Positions 1 to 10,493 of a DNA stretch of 64,000 bases are shown here, piece by piece. How positions within the stretch are numbered: the stretch's first letter is position 1; each line of letters opens with the position of its first letter. Source of the DNA: Aphelenchoides besseyi (lineage: Eukaryota; Nematoda; Chromadorea; Rhabditida; Aphelenchoididae); assembly GCA_024699855.1 (NCBI GenBank), contig JAMPIQ010000001.1, positions 11,780,001 through 11,844,000 of the forward strand. Reading direction: 5' to 3'. The notes under the pieces were generated by a model. That model was not told the origin of the DNA. It was given only the letters and a program-made list of their open reading frames with translations, and searched no databases. A program made the translations under genes and the position numbers.

Positions 1-794
1 AAAATTCCACAGGGTCGTCTGAAATACGATGTAAGTACAAAACGATCTTCTAGTCAAGCCATTAGTCCCATGCTTTTAGCCGAGATTCAGGAAGCATTCC
101 GGAGTAATTACAAGAACTTTCGATTTCGCCGTCAAGAATCTCGCATTTGCCGAAAAGTTGGCTCAACATTTCCAATCACTCGGCAAAAAGCATCAGGCAA
201 TGGAAGGTCGAGGATTCAAAGCCAGTTACTGGGGTGTTTTTGCCGACTGTATGTTGTCGGCTTGTGAGAGCAGCGAGGGAAGAAAATGCAAAGAGACGAT
301 TGCTGCCTGGAAAATTGCAATTGCATTTATTGTGCGTCATATGAAGATTGGATTTGAACGAGAGCGTACGTTGAAGAAACGAGTGCCAACAACAGCCACC
401 ACAACTACGAACAACCTTCCAGTGTTTCCTTCACGCAGTCAAACCCTCAGTTCTTCACAACGACAACTTTCACATCCACGACTCAACGATACGCCCTCCT
501 TACCGTCTCCGTCGCCCACCATACAACGACGTCCGGTGTTCGTTGGTGGACCGGAACGTAGCATTTCGTGTGATGAAAGAGGAGAATTAACGGAGCAACT
601 AAGTCGGTTACGAATGAGCGCATCCGAAAGAAAAAACGTAAGTTTCGCTAATTCGATAATAATTACGAATTCGCTTTTTTTCTCAGCCTCGTGAACGAGA
701 TAACTCGCCACATTCGTCCGAAACATATTGGACTCCAGAAACAAGCCGTCGCATTCTTCCTGATCTTCCGAATCGACTGAGAATAAATTTCTAA
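1..794 (+). CDS. Globin-like protein, 5' part outside the window
   Basis: The reading runs from the window edge through three exons (to base 40, 80-637, 687-794) joined in frame at gtaagt/ttttag and gtaagt/ctcag sites. The second exon begins PRFRKHSGVITRTFDF and continues with LGKKHQAMEGRGFKASYW and then a helix ending IVRHMKIGF. This matches the E, F, G and H helices of a globin: a plausible distal His in RKHS and proximal His in GKKH. A Ser/Pro/Arg-rich tail of about 120 residues follows and looks disordered. Such tails are common in nematode globins of the large glb family, many of which are expressed in neurons. The first two helices and the start codon lie upstream of base 1. Oxygen binding or redox sensing is inferred from the family only. 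Confidence 0.75.
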
Positions 795-886
795 TAGAAG
801 ATGATGAATAAATAATCGCTATTGTTAGTTCAGTTCGAATATTAAACGAAAAGTTTATGTCAGTAGCTACGCTGTAAGTTCGCCTT

Positions 887-2132
887 TCACTCCTTACTTC
901 CACTGGATTCAATTTGCGTTTGTTGTTTCTCTCCGGGAAATACGTAGAATTTGCATCTCAACGACTCGGACACACTCATCGTCGCTGCTTTGTTGTCGAA
1001 CTGGCCGCAATACAGTGGAGCCGAGAAGATCGTAACTAGCCGGCGATTTGCGAAGAACTCATAACCGTCCTGAAATGCGAAGACTTAAGAACAACTTAAC
1101 GGACGATAACTCATCTGTACGACCTGATGTGCGCGCGCAATCAAATCAACGTCCATTCGCTCACAAAAGTCACGAACAACATCTGCTCCAAAGACGTAAG
1201 AAACACCGCGAGTATTTGGTTGCCATCCGCGAACTTCGGTATCGGGATCAGACCACAAGAAATCGGTAAGAACAGAAACAGTAGCCGGATAAACAGGACG
1301 TTCAATTTGACGTATTTGATCCCAGGAAACAAAAAGCGGCGAGAGGCCTCCGTGCTGCAAATGAACTTGTTATTCTCAACGAGCTCGAAAGCAGATAACT
1401 AACCATACAGACAATTTTTCCACCAACAAGCCCACTAATCGGAAGATAGTTGAACGTATCTTGAAAGATTTGCCAAAGTCGAATGGAATAACGTCGATTA
1501 CATTCGTCGTAAAACCCGTAAACTTTTGAGATTGCCGAGCACTGAAAGCAAAAGACTTCAAACAAAGATCCACGAACCTAGATTTTACCTCGTGATTGCC
1601 TCTAAGCAGGAACACATTCTCTGGGTATTTGATCCAAAAAACGTCGTAAACATAATCAACAATTAAATACCTTGTAACAAAACAGCAAAACAATCACCTC
1701 CAAACTCCGCTTTCCACGATCCACATAATCGCCCTGCAAACGAACTCGTCAATTCGTTTATCCCTTCGACTTGTTCACCAGAAACAGATAACTCGTTTGT
1801 GGTGGATAACCACAGGTCTTGAAAATGGTAATTAGATCGGAGTATCTAAAAGACAGATTCGTGGGGACAAGTATTGACTCACTGTCCGTGTATATCTCCA
1901 ACAATCTGAAAACAATCAATTCCAACTGTTCAGCCAACTGGAAACTCACAGTTACTGGCGCTTCAATTTCCAGCAGATTCGGCTGATGCAGAAAAATCGG
2001 ACGAATTTGTTGACACAAACTCATGATTTGCTCTTCATTGGCCACGGTATCCAATTGTAATTCGGCGTCAGTTAAGGCGCTTTTGATGATTGTTTCAATG
2101 AGCTGACTAACGGACGGCAAAACGGAAGGCAT
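887..2132 (-). CDS. PP1-type serine/threonine phosphatase, divergent
   Basis: Metallophosphatase of the PP1 class, predicted to remove phosphate from Ser/Thr. All metal-binding blocks are visible across the exons: [13 protein letters not shown] (split by an intron within LG/DYV), LLRGNHE, HGGLSP and ARAHQ, plus RGVSYVFG. The start used is the ATG of [10 protein letters not shown], just downstream of a ttattcag acceptor-like site; an earlier in-frame ATG lies at 2225. The C-terminus is short and ends ESSGSKE. Introns are about 37-60 bases. The block that is SAPNYCG in PP1 reads SAPLYCG, and the rest is much less conserved than true PP1. This suggests one of the fast-evolving nematode paralogs rather than the essential gsp-1/gsp-2 type. 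It converges on the globin gene with about 90 bases between stops. Confidence 0.85.
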
Positions 2133-2270
2133 CGCGAAATCAGTTCGAAGCGACTTGAACTCAACTCGACCACTATTCTCGACCGATGAACAAACTGAAT
2201 AAGAAATTTGATCCCAAAAAATCATTCAAATTAACACATTCTTTAGAGAAACATCGAACAGCAGTTAATT

Positions 2271-2469
2271 ATGTACGGTATCGAATGTATGAAGCTTATT
2301 ATATCTCCTGTTGTAGCAGTTGATGACGTCAATGCTCACGCCATTCGAAAAAAGTTGCGTTCAACTCTCGTGTAAGTACTCTCAAAAAACTCAATCGAAG
2401 TGAGTGCTCACTCCAATCTTCAGGCCGATGGTCATTGAAATTAACAAGACATTCACGCACTTCTCGTAG
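2271..2469 (+). CDS. Small two-exon ORF, 48 residues, unknown
   Basis: A short frame starts MYGIECMKLIISPVVAVDD. A clean gtaagt donor and cttcag acceptor join it in frame to PMVIEINKTFTHFS before a TAG stop. No family is recognised. It lies between the start of the PP1-like gene and the start of the metallo-beta-lactamase gene, so it might also be a 5' exon of a transcript in this divergent spacer. Support rests only on the matched splice sites and uninterrupted frame. Confidence 0.35.
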
Positions 2470-2612
2470 CGATCGACCACGTTGCGGCGATTAGCGAAAT
2501 TCAATTGTTTTGGCCCAACGTGTTCAATTGTCAGTTGGAGTCGAAATCGTCGGGGCTGATCGTCTTCTTTCCGTCTTCTGTGTTGTCCTGTCGATTTCGT
2601 TGACTGTTATCA

Positions 2613-4300
2613 ATGTATTCAAGCTTAATTGTTGGCCTTTTACTGTTGTATGTTGTTAACGCGGATGTTGTTTCACCGAACAAAATTACTGTAAGTGTTG
2701 TTGGAACCGCAAGATTCCACAAAAATTTCAGTTTCTTGTCGGCGAAGATGGAACAATCAATGGAAATGTATCGACTATCTCGCTCGTAACCTCCAATGTT
2801 CGTAGATCTGAACCACAAACTTCGCCTGCACCTCAGGTTCGACCGCTGGTTGTCGGATCGATGTAATTAAGTTTAGTTCTTTGACAACTACAAACAATTT
2901 TTAGGTATCCGACTGAACGCGGTTACTCAATGGTTGCTTCTGTGACATTTGTAGCTGATTCCGGATATTACATGGTCATCGACACTCCATCGGCAACTGA
3001 TTTCGTAGCTAAAGATCAGATGTTTAAAAGTAAATACAAGCGAAAAAGTTAATCATGAGTTTTAAGGTCTTTCCGATTTGGGTGTTCTACCGAGTCAAAT
3101 TCATTTCGCTGTAAAAACCCATTCTCATCCAGATCATTTTGGTCAAGACAACTTCTTTTCGAATGCTCGTCATTTCTTTGGACCCTACGAATATGCGGGC
3201 AGCAACTTTGACCGAAACGAACTCTTCAATGTTAGTGACAAATGACATTGATTTAAATTTCAAATTCAGAGAAACGAGATTCGATTAACGGAGAATATCG
3301 ATATTTGGAATACACCCGGACATACCGTAAGCTTAAAAGTTTAATATAAATGAGTGTTTTTAGACTCAAGACATAAGCGTAATTGTCAGAAACGTCGTCG
3401 GATACGGGACCGTTGGAATTGTTGGTAAGCTCTCTAACACTTATGTTTGTCAAGTGAAGCTTAGGCGACTTGTTTTATTCCGAAATCGATGCGTTAAGTG
3501 ATGGAACTGAATGGAGTAAGTGAATGAAAACGCCAAAATGACTTATTTTAAGTTCGTGATGCGTGGAACGGACGGTTGGGCTTGGAGAACAGAAGACGTG
3601 TAATCTGTGCCTGTGATACAATTATACCTGGCCATTCAAAACTTTTCCTGTGAGTATTTTGCCAAATGTATTAACTTAAGTTTAGTGTGAATGCTGAAAT
3701 GAGAATGAAAGCCGGTTGTCAACTACAAATCCCATCAATTGCTACAGCGAATGAGGTAACAACTTTCCGCAGTGATCCTCAACCACCGAAACAAACCGTC
3801 GGTTCTGTTTCTTCTCTATTGGAGACCGTGCAACCAACTTTGATTTCATTAGCTGGGCAAAGTCAACCAAATCCTCTCGTTGATCTTCCACCACAACAAC
3901 CGAATCCGACTATCGCTCCAGTATCTACGGATTTGGTTTCTCTTCAATCGTCAGCTTTAAACGTAGCTCCACTTCCATTAGCTTCCAGTCAATACGCCAA
4001 TCAACAAGCCGTTCCAACAGAAAGTAAAAGCATACAACAAGGTCAGTTTTCTGGTCATAGTCGATTCTTACGAACTATAGTATTGTATCCAATGATCGAA
4101 AGTGCAGCAACGAACATTGCTCACTATTTGTCGGCAGCTCAGAGTAACGCCGTTCCTACTCCGTACTTGCAATCAGCTGAAGTGCGAACTTATCCAGCAC
4201 TTTATCCCATTCAAGTACAAGCGCTTCGTAAGTGGCTCGAGTTTATTTTAACAAATTTACATTTTCAGCTCAAGGACAACTCTTAAAAAAAGAACGTTAA
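2613..4300 (+). CDS. Secreted metallo-beta-lactamase-fold protein (MBLAC1-like)
   Basis: A signal peptide (MYSSLIVGLLLLYVVNA) is followed by a metallo-beta-lactamase domain spread over about eight small exons. The zinc ligands are all visible: THSHPDHFG (HxHxDH), a later PGHTTQD, the D of GDLFYSE, and a final PGH in IIPGHSKLF. The closest family I can name is MBLAC1, whose C. elegans relative is swip-10; the substrate is not certain. After the domain there is a tail of about 180 residues rich in Pro, Gln, Ser and Thr, ending LLKKER, encoded mostly by one exon at 3687-4212. This tail is not part of the fold and is probably disordered. Secretion is inferred from the leader. Confidence 0.75.
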
Positions 4301-4362
4301 GTGAAGAGCTTATTATACCCGTACAAAGAGAACAAATTACTTTAAAAGTTATGACAAATAAA

Positions 4363-5199
4363 CTACTCGTTCTTTTTCTCGACTGACATTTTGGATTCTG
4401 AAACAAGAAAAAAGAAAATTTGTTCGTATGGCCACATGATGTAAATCACGGTAGCGAATACGGTGAACAACGTGATATACGTAACCATAGTTGCTTGCCA
4501 TAAAAAGCCAATAGGTACAGAAGCTTTCAAAGGTTCTTGTTTGACGTAATCCAAATGAAAGAAGTGACATCGTGGTCGAGCTTTGCATCCGCAGGCCAAC
4601 TAAAATACACTCGATTACACCGTTTCATAATTGTAACCCACTTTTTGAACATTTTTACGACACGATTCTTCGGCCATCAACGTTTCATTTGAAGCACAGT
4701 GAAGATAAACACGTGGTTGTGGAACTATCGTTTCACTCGACATTCCGAGTTGATCATCTGTTGGTCGTTTGTATCGAAAGTGAATTGGAAATTCCAATTT
4801 ATCTTCAAACAAAAAGACTTTTCGCAACGTCTCTTTTGCTTGGAACAACACCGGTTTGTAGTTTTCGAGTTGCGGATCATGTTCGGGAACCTCGACATTG
4901 AATGGCATACAAAGATGGCAATGATTGAGCAAAGAAACGTTTAATGCATCCGAATCAACATAGGCTCCACGTGGTATTTCGAAGTAATACGTGACACGAC
5001 AATCGATTAATCGCTTCACACTCGAGATTTTAAGGTTTGTACGCACGAGTCGATGAAAACCTTCTCCCATTAACTGCAACGACATGTGAGACAAACACGT
5101 TAATCTTTTTACCTTAGTTTTAACTTCTGTTGTGATTATTGAGCACGAATGCGCTGTTGCAATTAGCAACAGATAAACACACGTCAACCACAAAAACAT
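4363..5199 (-). CDS. PIGX: PIG-X, GPI-mannosyltransferase I subunit
   Basis: PIG-X stabilises PIG-M, which adds the first mannose to GPI anchors in the ER. The protein begins with a signal peptide (MFLWLTCVYLLLIATAHSCS). The lumenal domain then shows the family blocks: FHRLVRTNL, DCRVTYYFEIPRGAYVD, VEVPEH, FPIHFRYKRP and PQPRVYLHC. One transmembrane segment follows VPIGFLWQ, and a short charged tail ends KKNE. Before the transmembrane part an intron of 42 bases (gtgggt...ttttag) joins QK to LACGC in phase 0. The start chosen is the ATG one base after an acceptor-like ttgtacag; an in-frame ATG at 5292 would place about 31 residues before the leader and is less likely. It lies about 115 bases behind F8A, which is operon-like spacing. 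Confidence 0.8.
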
Positions 5200-5314
5200 T
5201 CTGTACAACGTTTGTGATAAGTGACCTTGTAGTTGCGTTGTCGTGAAGTTATCTGAATGGTTGTAACCAGTAGTCATAATCATGTTGAGCAATTCAAAAA
5301 CATTTATTCACAAA

Positions 5315-6559
5315 TCAAAGAGTTTCGTATGTCAACCGGTTTTTTCGATTCACCGTGTTATACCACTCGAACATAAGTTTTCGTTTTTCCAATTCACTAA
5401 TAGATTCATCGTTTCTAATTGATTGAATTTCCGAATTAGTCGCCGAAATTGCTGGACGAATCGAAAAGATAAGTTCTTCGGTTAATTTTTGTCCGAATTC
5501 GTCCATTCTCGGTCGCAAGTCTCGATGGAAAATCGAATACACACGAATCATGTCCAGCTCTTTGCACGCCCGAATGAATTCACGTGTTGGTGTAAACTCC
5601 TAGAATGGTTACTCTGAAGGAGCCGAGTATCCTTATAACTCACTTCTCGCACCATCAAACTCGGACGATTGGGCAATTCGGTTGAATAAGTGTGTAGCCA
5701 TGATTTCGGTCGTTCTTGTTTGTCTGAAAACTAAATTGAATCCTTAAAATGAAGCAGCCCAAATAATAACATACAAATTGTTTAAGATGCAAAACCATCA
5801 GTTTGAGTTCGATTTCAACCATCTTCTCTCGAACGGGACTCATACTAAAACGAAAGGTATCTTCAATCAAAACGAAATACTTACAATGCTTCTCCTTTGG
5901 TGTAGTTTGTGAAAACGATTGTCGTATCATACAGAGCTTCGTCGAAGTTCTTCATTAACGTTGTACAAATGCACATTTTGTCCATGATTAGTTTTTGTTG
6001 GTAGATCTCGTTTTGAAGAAAACGATGAGCTGAAATTTGAAAATCAACTTCTGTAGTCAGTTAACAAAACCTTTTTGAAGGTACTCAAAAGCAAGAGGAT
6101 AGTTGGTGAAATCCATGAGTTTAGCCGCCAACTCCAACGTTATGAATCCGGCACGATAAGTTGCACTGTCACGAACACATATTTGAATCGCGTGAAGATA
6201 CGCTGATTCCATTTCTTGCAACAAATACGATTCAACTGAATTCCAATGAGCAATAATCGGCACGGAAACTAACCACTCATTTGGTTCTGTTGTTGGAGCG
6301 CATAAGCAGATGCAAACAATCCCGCAGCCTTCAACCACTGATCTCTTTCCTGTTGTCGATTTCCCATTTCCTTGTAAATCTGTGCAGATTCTTTATGACA
6401 AATTGCCGCATGCTCGTGCATTTCTTGATCCAACATTCGCACACTGATTTCACGAAGTTGAACCAACGCGTCTGCGTAATTCGGCTTCTTCAGTAGCTTC
6501 TTTCGAATCAACTGCAACGCCGATCGAAACTCCTTCCAGCCGTCTGAGTAGGTTTCCAT
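5315..6559 (-). CDS. F8A1: Huntingtin-associated 40 kDa protein (HAP40/F8A)
   Basis: This is a TPR-like helical-repeat protein. In animals it binds and stabilises huntingtin and acts on early endosomes. The start is METYSDGWKEFRSAL, followed by LLKKPNYADALVQLREISVRM and then alanine-rich helix pairs with LELAAKLMDFTNYPLAFEYL. These align in order with the F8A family. Six or so exons are joined by introns of about 40-55 bases. The C-terminal exon ends NRKNRLTYETL. An AATAAA (minus strand) sits at 5303-5308, only a few bases past the stop. A tttag acceptor-like site lies just ahead of the ATG, which would suit trans-splicing. The assignment rests on overall pattern, since the family lacks a sharp catalytic motif. 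Confidence 0.7.
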
Positions 6560-6657
6560 ATTTCTTAACGTACAAAACTAAACTTTGTTAATCATTTTCT
6601 ACAGATATAGGCTTTAACCTTTAGGATTTGGTGTTCGAAACGAAGAAGTGAAATCAT

Positions 6658-7193
6658 TTATTGACGGAGACCAAAATTATCAGCAAGTTCTTTGTCAATT
6701 TCAACGTGTGTTGCTGCAAGGTCCAAATGCAGTTTATCGTGCAGCACAGATGTCTGTTCGATTTCGCGCTTCACGTTTTTGTCCGCACTAAAATACTAAT
6801 CACTTAAGTTCCAAAAGCTGAGATTCACTTTTCGATCGCATGACTGATGAAATTGAAATCGCGAAGAATAAGGAATTCGCGAATGTCGTTGGTGAGTTTC
6901 AGAATCTCATCGGCAGCTCGAGCCATCAGCGCTGCACGTGTCGAAAGTTCGTTGACCAGCGTGTAATGTTCCGATACCAACGCCGTCGAACTTGCTTTCA
7001 AAGCGCTCTCCTCCGTGGGAATCTGTAATCACTGAATGGCAATTCGAAAACGAAAATAACTTACTTTTGCTGCGTGAGCAATCTTCGTTATGTGGTCAGA
7101 GAACGCCCGGGTACTCTGCCGCAGTCGAGATCGATACTCGTTGATGAGTTGTTGCTTGGACAATGTCGATCGAGACGTTTGCTGTTTACGCAT
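6658..7193 (-). CDS. MED22: Mediator complex subunit 22
   Basis: MED22 is a small head-module subunit of Mediator, the bridge between transcription factors and RNA polymerase II. Three exons code for about 140 residues. The first starts MRKQQTSRSTLSKQQLINEY. The second carries VSEHYTLVNELSTRAALMAR and LTNDIREFLILRDFNFISHA, which is the hallmark family pattern (leucine/alanine helix followed by FLILxDF). The last ends ADNFGLRQ. Length and helix order fit MED22. It is 98 bases upstream of F8A in the same direction, so the two may share a transcript. Confidence 0.85.
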
Positions 7194-7776
7194 CTCGAGA
7201 CTGAAAATGGACGGTTATTGATTGAAAGACATCAATGAAGAAAACTACACGGATACGTGAATAAGCTAAGCGATTATAGGTGTTGTTGATACAAACAAAT
7301 AAAAAGAGTTTGTTCGACAATTTGTGAAGATATCTAAAGAGAAGCAAAAAAACGGCTAAATTGGAATTTCGAATTTGATTTCTAATCGAACTGAAACGAA
7401 ATTGAGTAAACGGAAAGTAATTGAGGAGCATTGGGTGGCTATGAAGCGACAAAAGCGGCTAAGTAGAGGGATTTTGCAACGCATAGCCGTTCGTTTGAAC
7501 ACCGAATTACTGCGCGACAAAAATACACTTGGCGCTTCTTCGTCGAGGCGATGGCGCGGATTCAAACGAGGGTTTCTGATTGTCTTTTGTAGTTGAAGTA
7601 TGGCATTGTGTCTAGACGTAAAAAGGTTGAGATAAAACGTCGATTTTTGTGATCGTTAGGCATCTGTATCGCGTCTAAATGCTTATACAATTACGAAAAA
7701 ATTGTTTTAGAAGACAAAGATGGTCGTTCTTACGCGTTTTCTTTTTATTATAACCTTAACAATAGCAACAAAACTC
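7194..7776. other. Spacer between methyltransferase and MED22
   Basis: About 580 bases. Open frames of 65-90 codons occur on both strands, but none has a recognisable domain or matching splice signals. It probably holds the MED22 promoter. Confidence 0.5.
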
Positions 7777-8854
7777 TTAACGAATTCTATAAATACAGAT
7801 CACGTGCTCTGCTTCTTCATTAACATCCATTCGTTGAGCTTCCTCATGAGTGGGATGAATCTAGAAAGAAGTGATCAGTGACAACCCGTTTCTAAGGAAA
7901 CTCACGAGTTCAACCCATTCATCGATTTGAAATTCAAGATTGAGATTATTGGTAACAAACTCCAGGGAATGATTGTGAACGAGAATCGTTTCCGGCTTCA
8001 TAACTTCGTGCAGTTGATTCCAACAAGCTACTTGCGTTGATTTATCAACAAAAAATGAAAACACGTTGTTCATGAAAACGACATCCGCTTGTTGAATGAT
8101 ATCAATGTGATCTCGAAAATCGCCTTCAACGATTCTACACTTCTCCGAATGGTCAATAAATTTCAACGTTTCTTCTTGTAAGCGGCAATGTTCTGCAGAA
8201 ATCTCGATTCCAACGACACTTTGAATTTCAGCTCTGAACAACACAGCAGCAAAAACCACAGCTCCCAATCTCGATCCAATGTCGACAAGTCGCTTTTGAT
8301 TCAAATCAATGCACTGCGGTAAGAGATCGTTGAAAATGTAATCCAACTGAAACTTTGAATTGCAAACAAAATGAAGACTCGAACACCTACTTCGTCGATT
8401 GAATATGAGTGAGAAATGTACGTTGTCTCCGCAATTCTTGTCGATTTACAATCCGCACAGAAGTTCGATGGTTTGATTCGTCCACTTTTCTGCAGTTTGA
8501 TCAAATCGTTCTCATCGTAGAGAAACGAGTCAACTTCGATTGTTGTTTCGGGTCGACAATCATCGAAAGCTCCTTCAGTCGGCCACAATATCTGTTGACT
8601 TTTGTTGCCACTCACATCCACCTAAATGGCCGGATTAAACAATAAGATAATTATCAAATTACTTGCTTCCTAAGCATCTTAGCCAACTGCCGCAGTTTTT
8701 GACGACCTTCGATTCGCATCTCACTGTTGTCTTCTGTTTTCTGGAGCGTATCAAATGCGGTAGTTACAAACGAACGGAATTGAGGCAACTCGTGAACATC
8801 CAACTGATGCAGCAGTTCCAAAAACTGTTCTTTAGCAGCGTCAACGGTCAACAT
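7777..8854 (-). CDS. SAM-dependent methyltransferase-like protein
   Basis: The N-terminal part (MLTVDAAKEQFLELLHQLDV) is helical. The C-terminal half is a class I methyltransferase: RLVDIGSRLGAVVFAAVLF fills the SAM-binding loop position, VVGIEISAEHC the acidic loop, CRIVEGDFRDH the adenine-contact strand, and ADVVFMNNVFSFF the catalytic-strand region. The glycine loop is DIGSRLG, close to the usual DxGxGxG, and the topology resembles DOT1-type enzymes, but I see no evidence for histone as substrate. The last exon ends HVICIYRIR. The start used is the first true ATG, about 20 bases after a gtacgtag acceptor-like site. About 130 bases separate it from the upstream lipid phosphatase stop. Confidence 0.65.
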
Positions 8855-8983
8855 CTTATCCAAAGTTAGCTACGTACAACATCGGAATGAAGTAATTAGT
8901 TGGTGATTCTCAACCTCAGTTTCAAACAAAGTTTTTTGGGATAAAATTTATGTATAATAATCACAAACCATAGAACCTGAGCA

Positions 8984-9872
8984 CTAAAAGTGGTTGATAA
9001 AATGTCGGGGATAACTAAAGTAAAACACTACAACGGCAATTCCGATTCCACCACAAACATCTGATGGAAAATGCCAAAAATCTGTGACCCGTGTAACGAA
9101 ACAAAAGATCGCAAAAAGACTATAGAATGTGAAGCAAACATATCGCAAAGCAGCCAAATAGCGATTTTCCATAATCTTCTTCGAAATCAAATGTCGTTGG
9201 AAGAAATAGATGACAAACATCAGAGCGAAAGCCGAGGCACCGGAATGTCCAGAAGGAAAACTGGTCTGCGAAATTCGAGCATCTTTCCAATGTGCTGTGC
9301 AGGTGTAGTTGCTGACATATGCCACCGGATCAGAATCACAAATAAGCAATGCATCCGGTCGGCACATTTCGATGAAGTTCGGCCGAAGACGACTAACGTG
9401 ACACTTCAAATAATCCAAGATTGCAGTTGTGATCCAAAACGAAAGAATGTAATCCAAATAACTGAAAGTGCTGTAACGAATTGAAGCAATCAGCGATGCG
9501 GGAGTTGTGATCTTTCCGTAATAGAGCAACGATGCAATTCCAATCACAACAAGTGGACCAGCAAGACAGACGGCAAGTAGGAGCTTTGTGGGCACCGTGT
9601 TTCGATGGAACGGATTTCGAATCGTCTGATCGCTGCATGAAAAACCGACTTGCGATGGACTGACGGCCCGCCAAATGACAATTGAGTATAGAGCGAATGT
9701 GATTCCAAATAAGATGCTGATGTCCGTCGCCATCAGAACTGCGCAGCGTATTACTTCGTACCATGTTGGTCTTCGTTCCTGTTTCACGTATCTTCTGAAT
9801 TAACAGCCGACAAATGAAAATAGAAAACAATCCAAGTTACCCGGTCAACGACCAATTCCACCAGTTGATCAT
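8984..9872 (-). CDS. Lipid phosphate phosphatase (PAP2/PLPP family)
   Basis: This is an integral membrane enzyme that dephosphorylates phosphatidate, lysophosphatidate or sphingosine-1-phosphate on the extracellular or lumenal side. The three PAP2 signature blocks are present: C1 KCHVSRLRP, C2 SFPSGHSG and C3 TRVTDFWHFPSDV (His and Asp in place). About six hydrophobic segments surround them, in the order typical of PLPP1-3. A glycosylation site (NYT) lies between C1 and C2, also as expected. Two exons: the first supplies MINWWNWSLTG and the second runs to FINHF before TAG. Length about 280 residues is normal for the family. Confidence 0.9.
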
Positions 9873-10493
9873 TGTGTCTGAAAATACGAAATTCTTTTCT
9901 GTATTTTGTTAACATACCTTAAGATCCTACTTATAAAACAAGCTCGGGATAGGCATTAGAATAAAATTGTCCGAAAATAAAAGCCCTTTTGCGACAACTG
10001 TGGGCGCGAGTGGTTTGAGTGGACGGTCACTGTTGACTAAGCGTTCGTTTTGTACAACGAATATTACCAATTAAGAGAGTACTCGAAGGCTAATTGATCG
10101 CTTTCAATTAGTTTTCAAGTGATAACTTCCGTTTGTTTTTGTTACGACAATCGAGTTGTCGTTGTTGATGATGATGTCAATGGTCATTTTGGGGATCTTT
10201 CGTCTGAACAAACTCTCGTATCGAATTTGCAGTTTCACAATTAATTACCTTCAGGCGTCAAGTAAAATCAAAGTCATAACGCGAGTCATCGGTTTGTTGT
10301 GTTGCATCATATTACTCATCATCTGCTCTTCTTTTGACAATTTCCATTGCTGCTCTCGGCTCTCTTATCAACCTCGAACGGACTGCCGATAGGCACAATT
10401 TATTTTGTCAAATTACGCGAGTGGTCAACGAATATAAAATGAAATCGAAATGTTTTGGAGATATTTCTATTTCAGTTGAACGGGTTAACTGTC
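9873..10493. promoter_or_regulatory. Divergent spacer, LPP and ABC transporter
   Basis: About 620 bases lie between two genes read outward, so this should hold both promoters. An acceptor-like tttcag sits about 20 bases before the transporter ATG, which suggests an upstream untranslated exon or trans-splicing. No specific element is recognised. Confidence 0.45.

Noticed and set aside
2324..2331. TGACGTCA, a perfect CRE-like palindrome
   Set aside because: It lies inside the small two-exon frame and single 8-base matches are expected by chance over 64 kb.
4600..4622. A possible 21-base intron (gtgtaa...ttttag) in PIG-X
   Set aside because: A 42-base intron with donor gtgggt and the same acceptor keeps the frame and is of normal size for this genome, so the ultra-short version is not needed.
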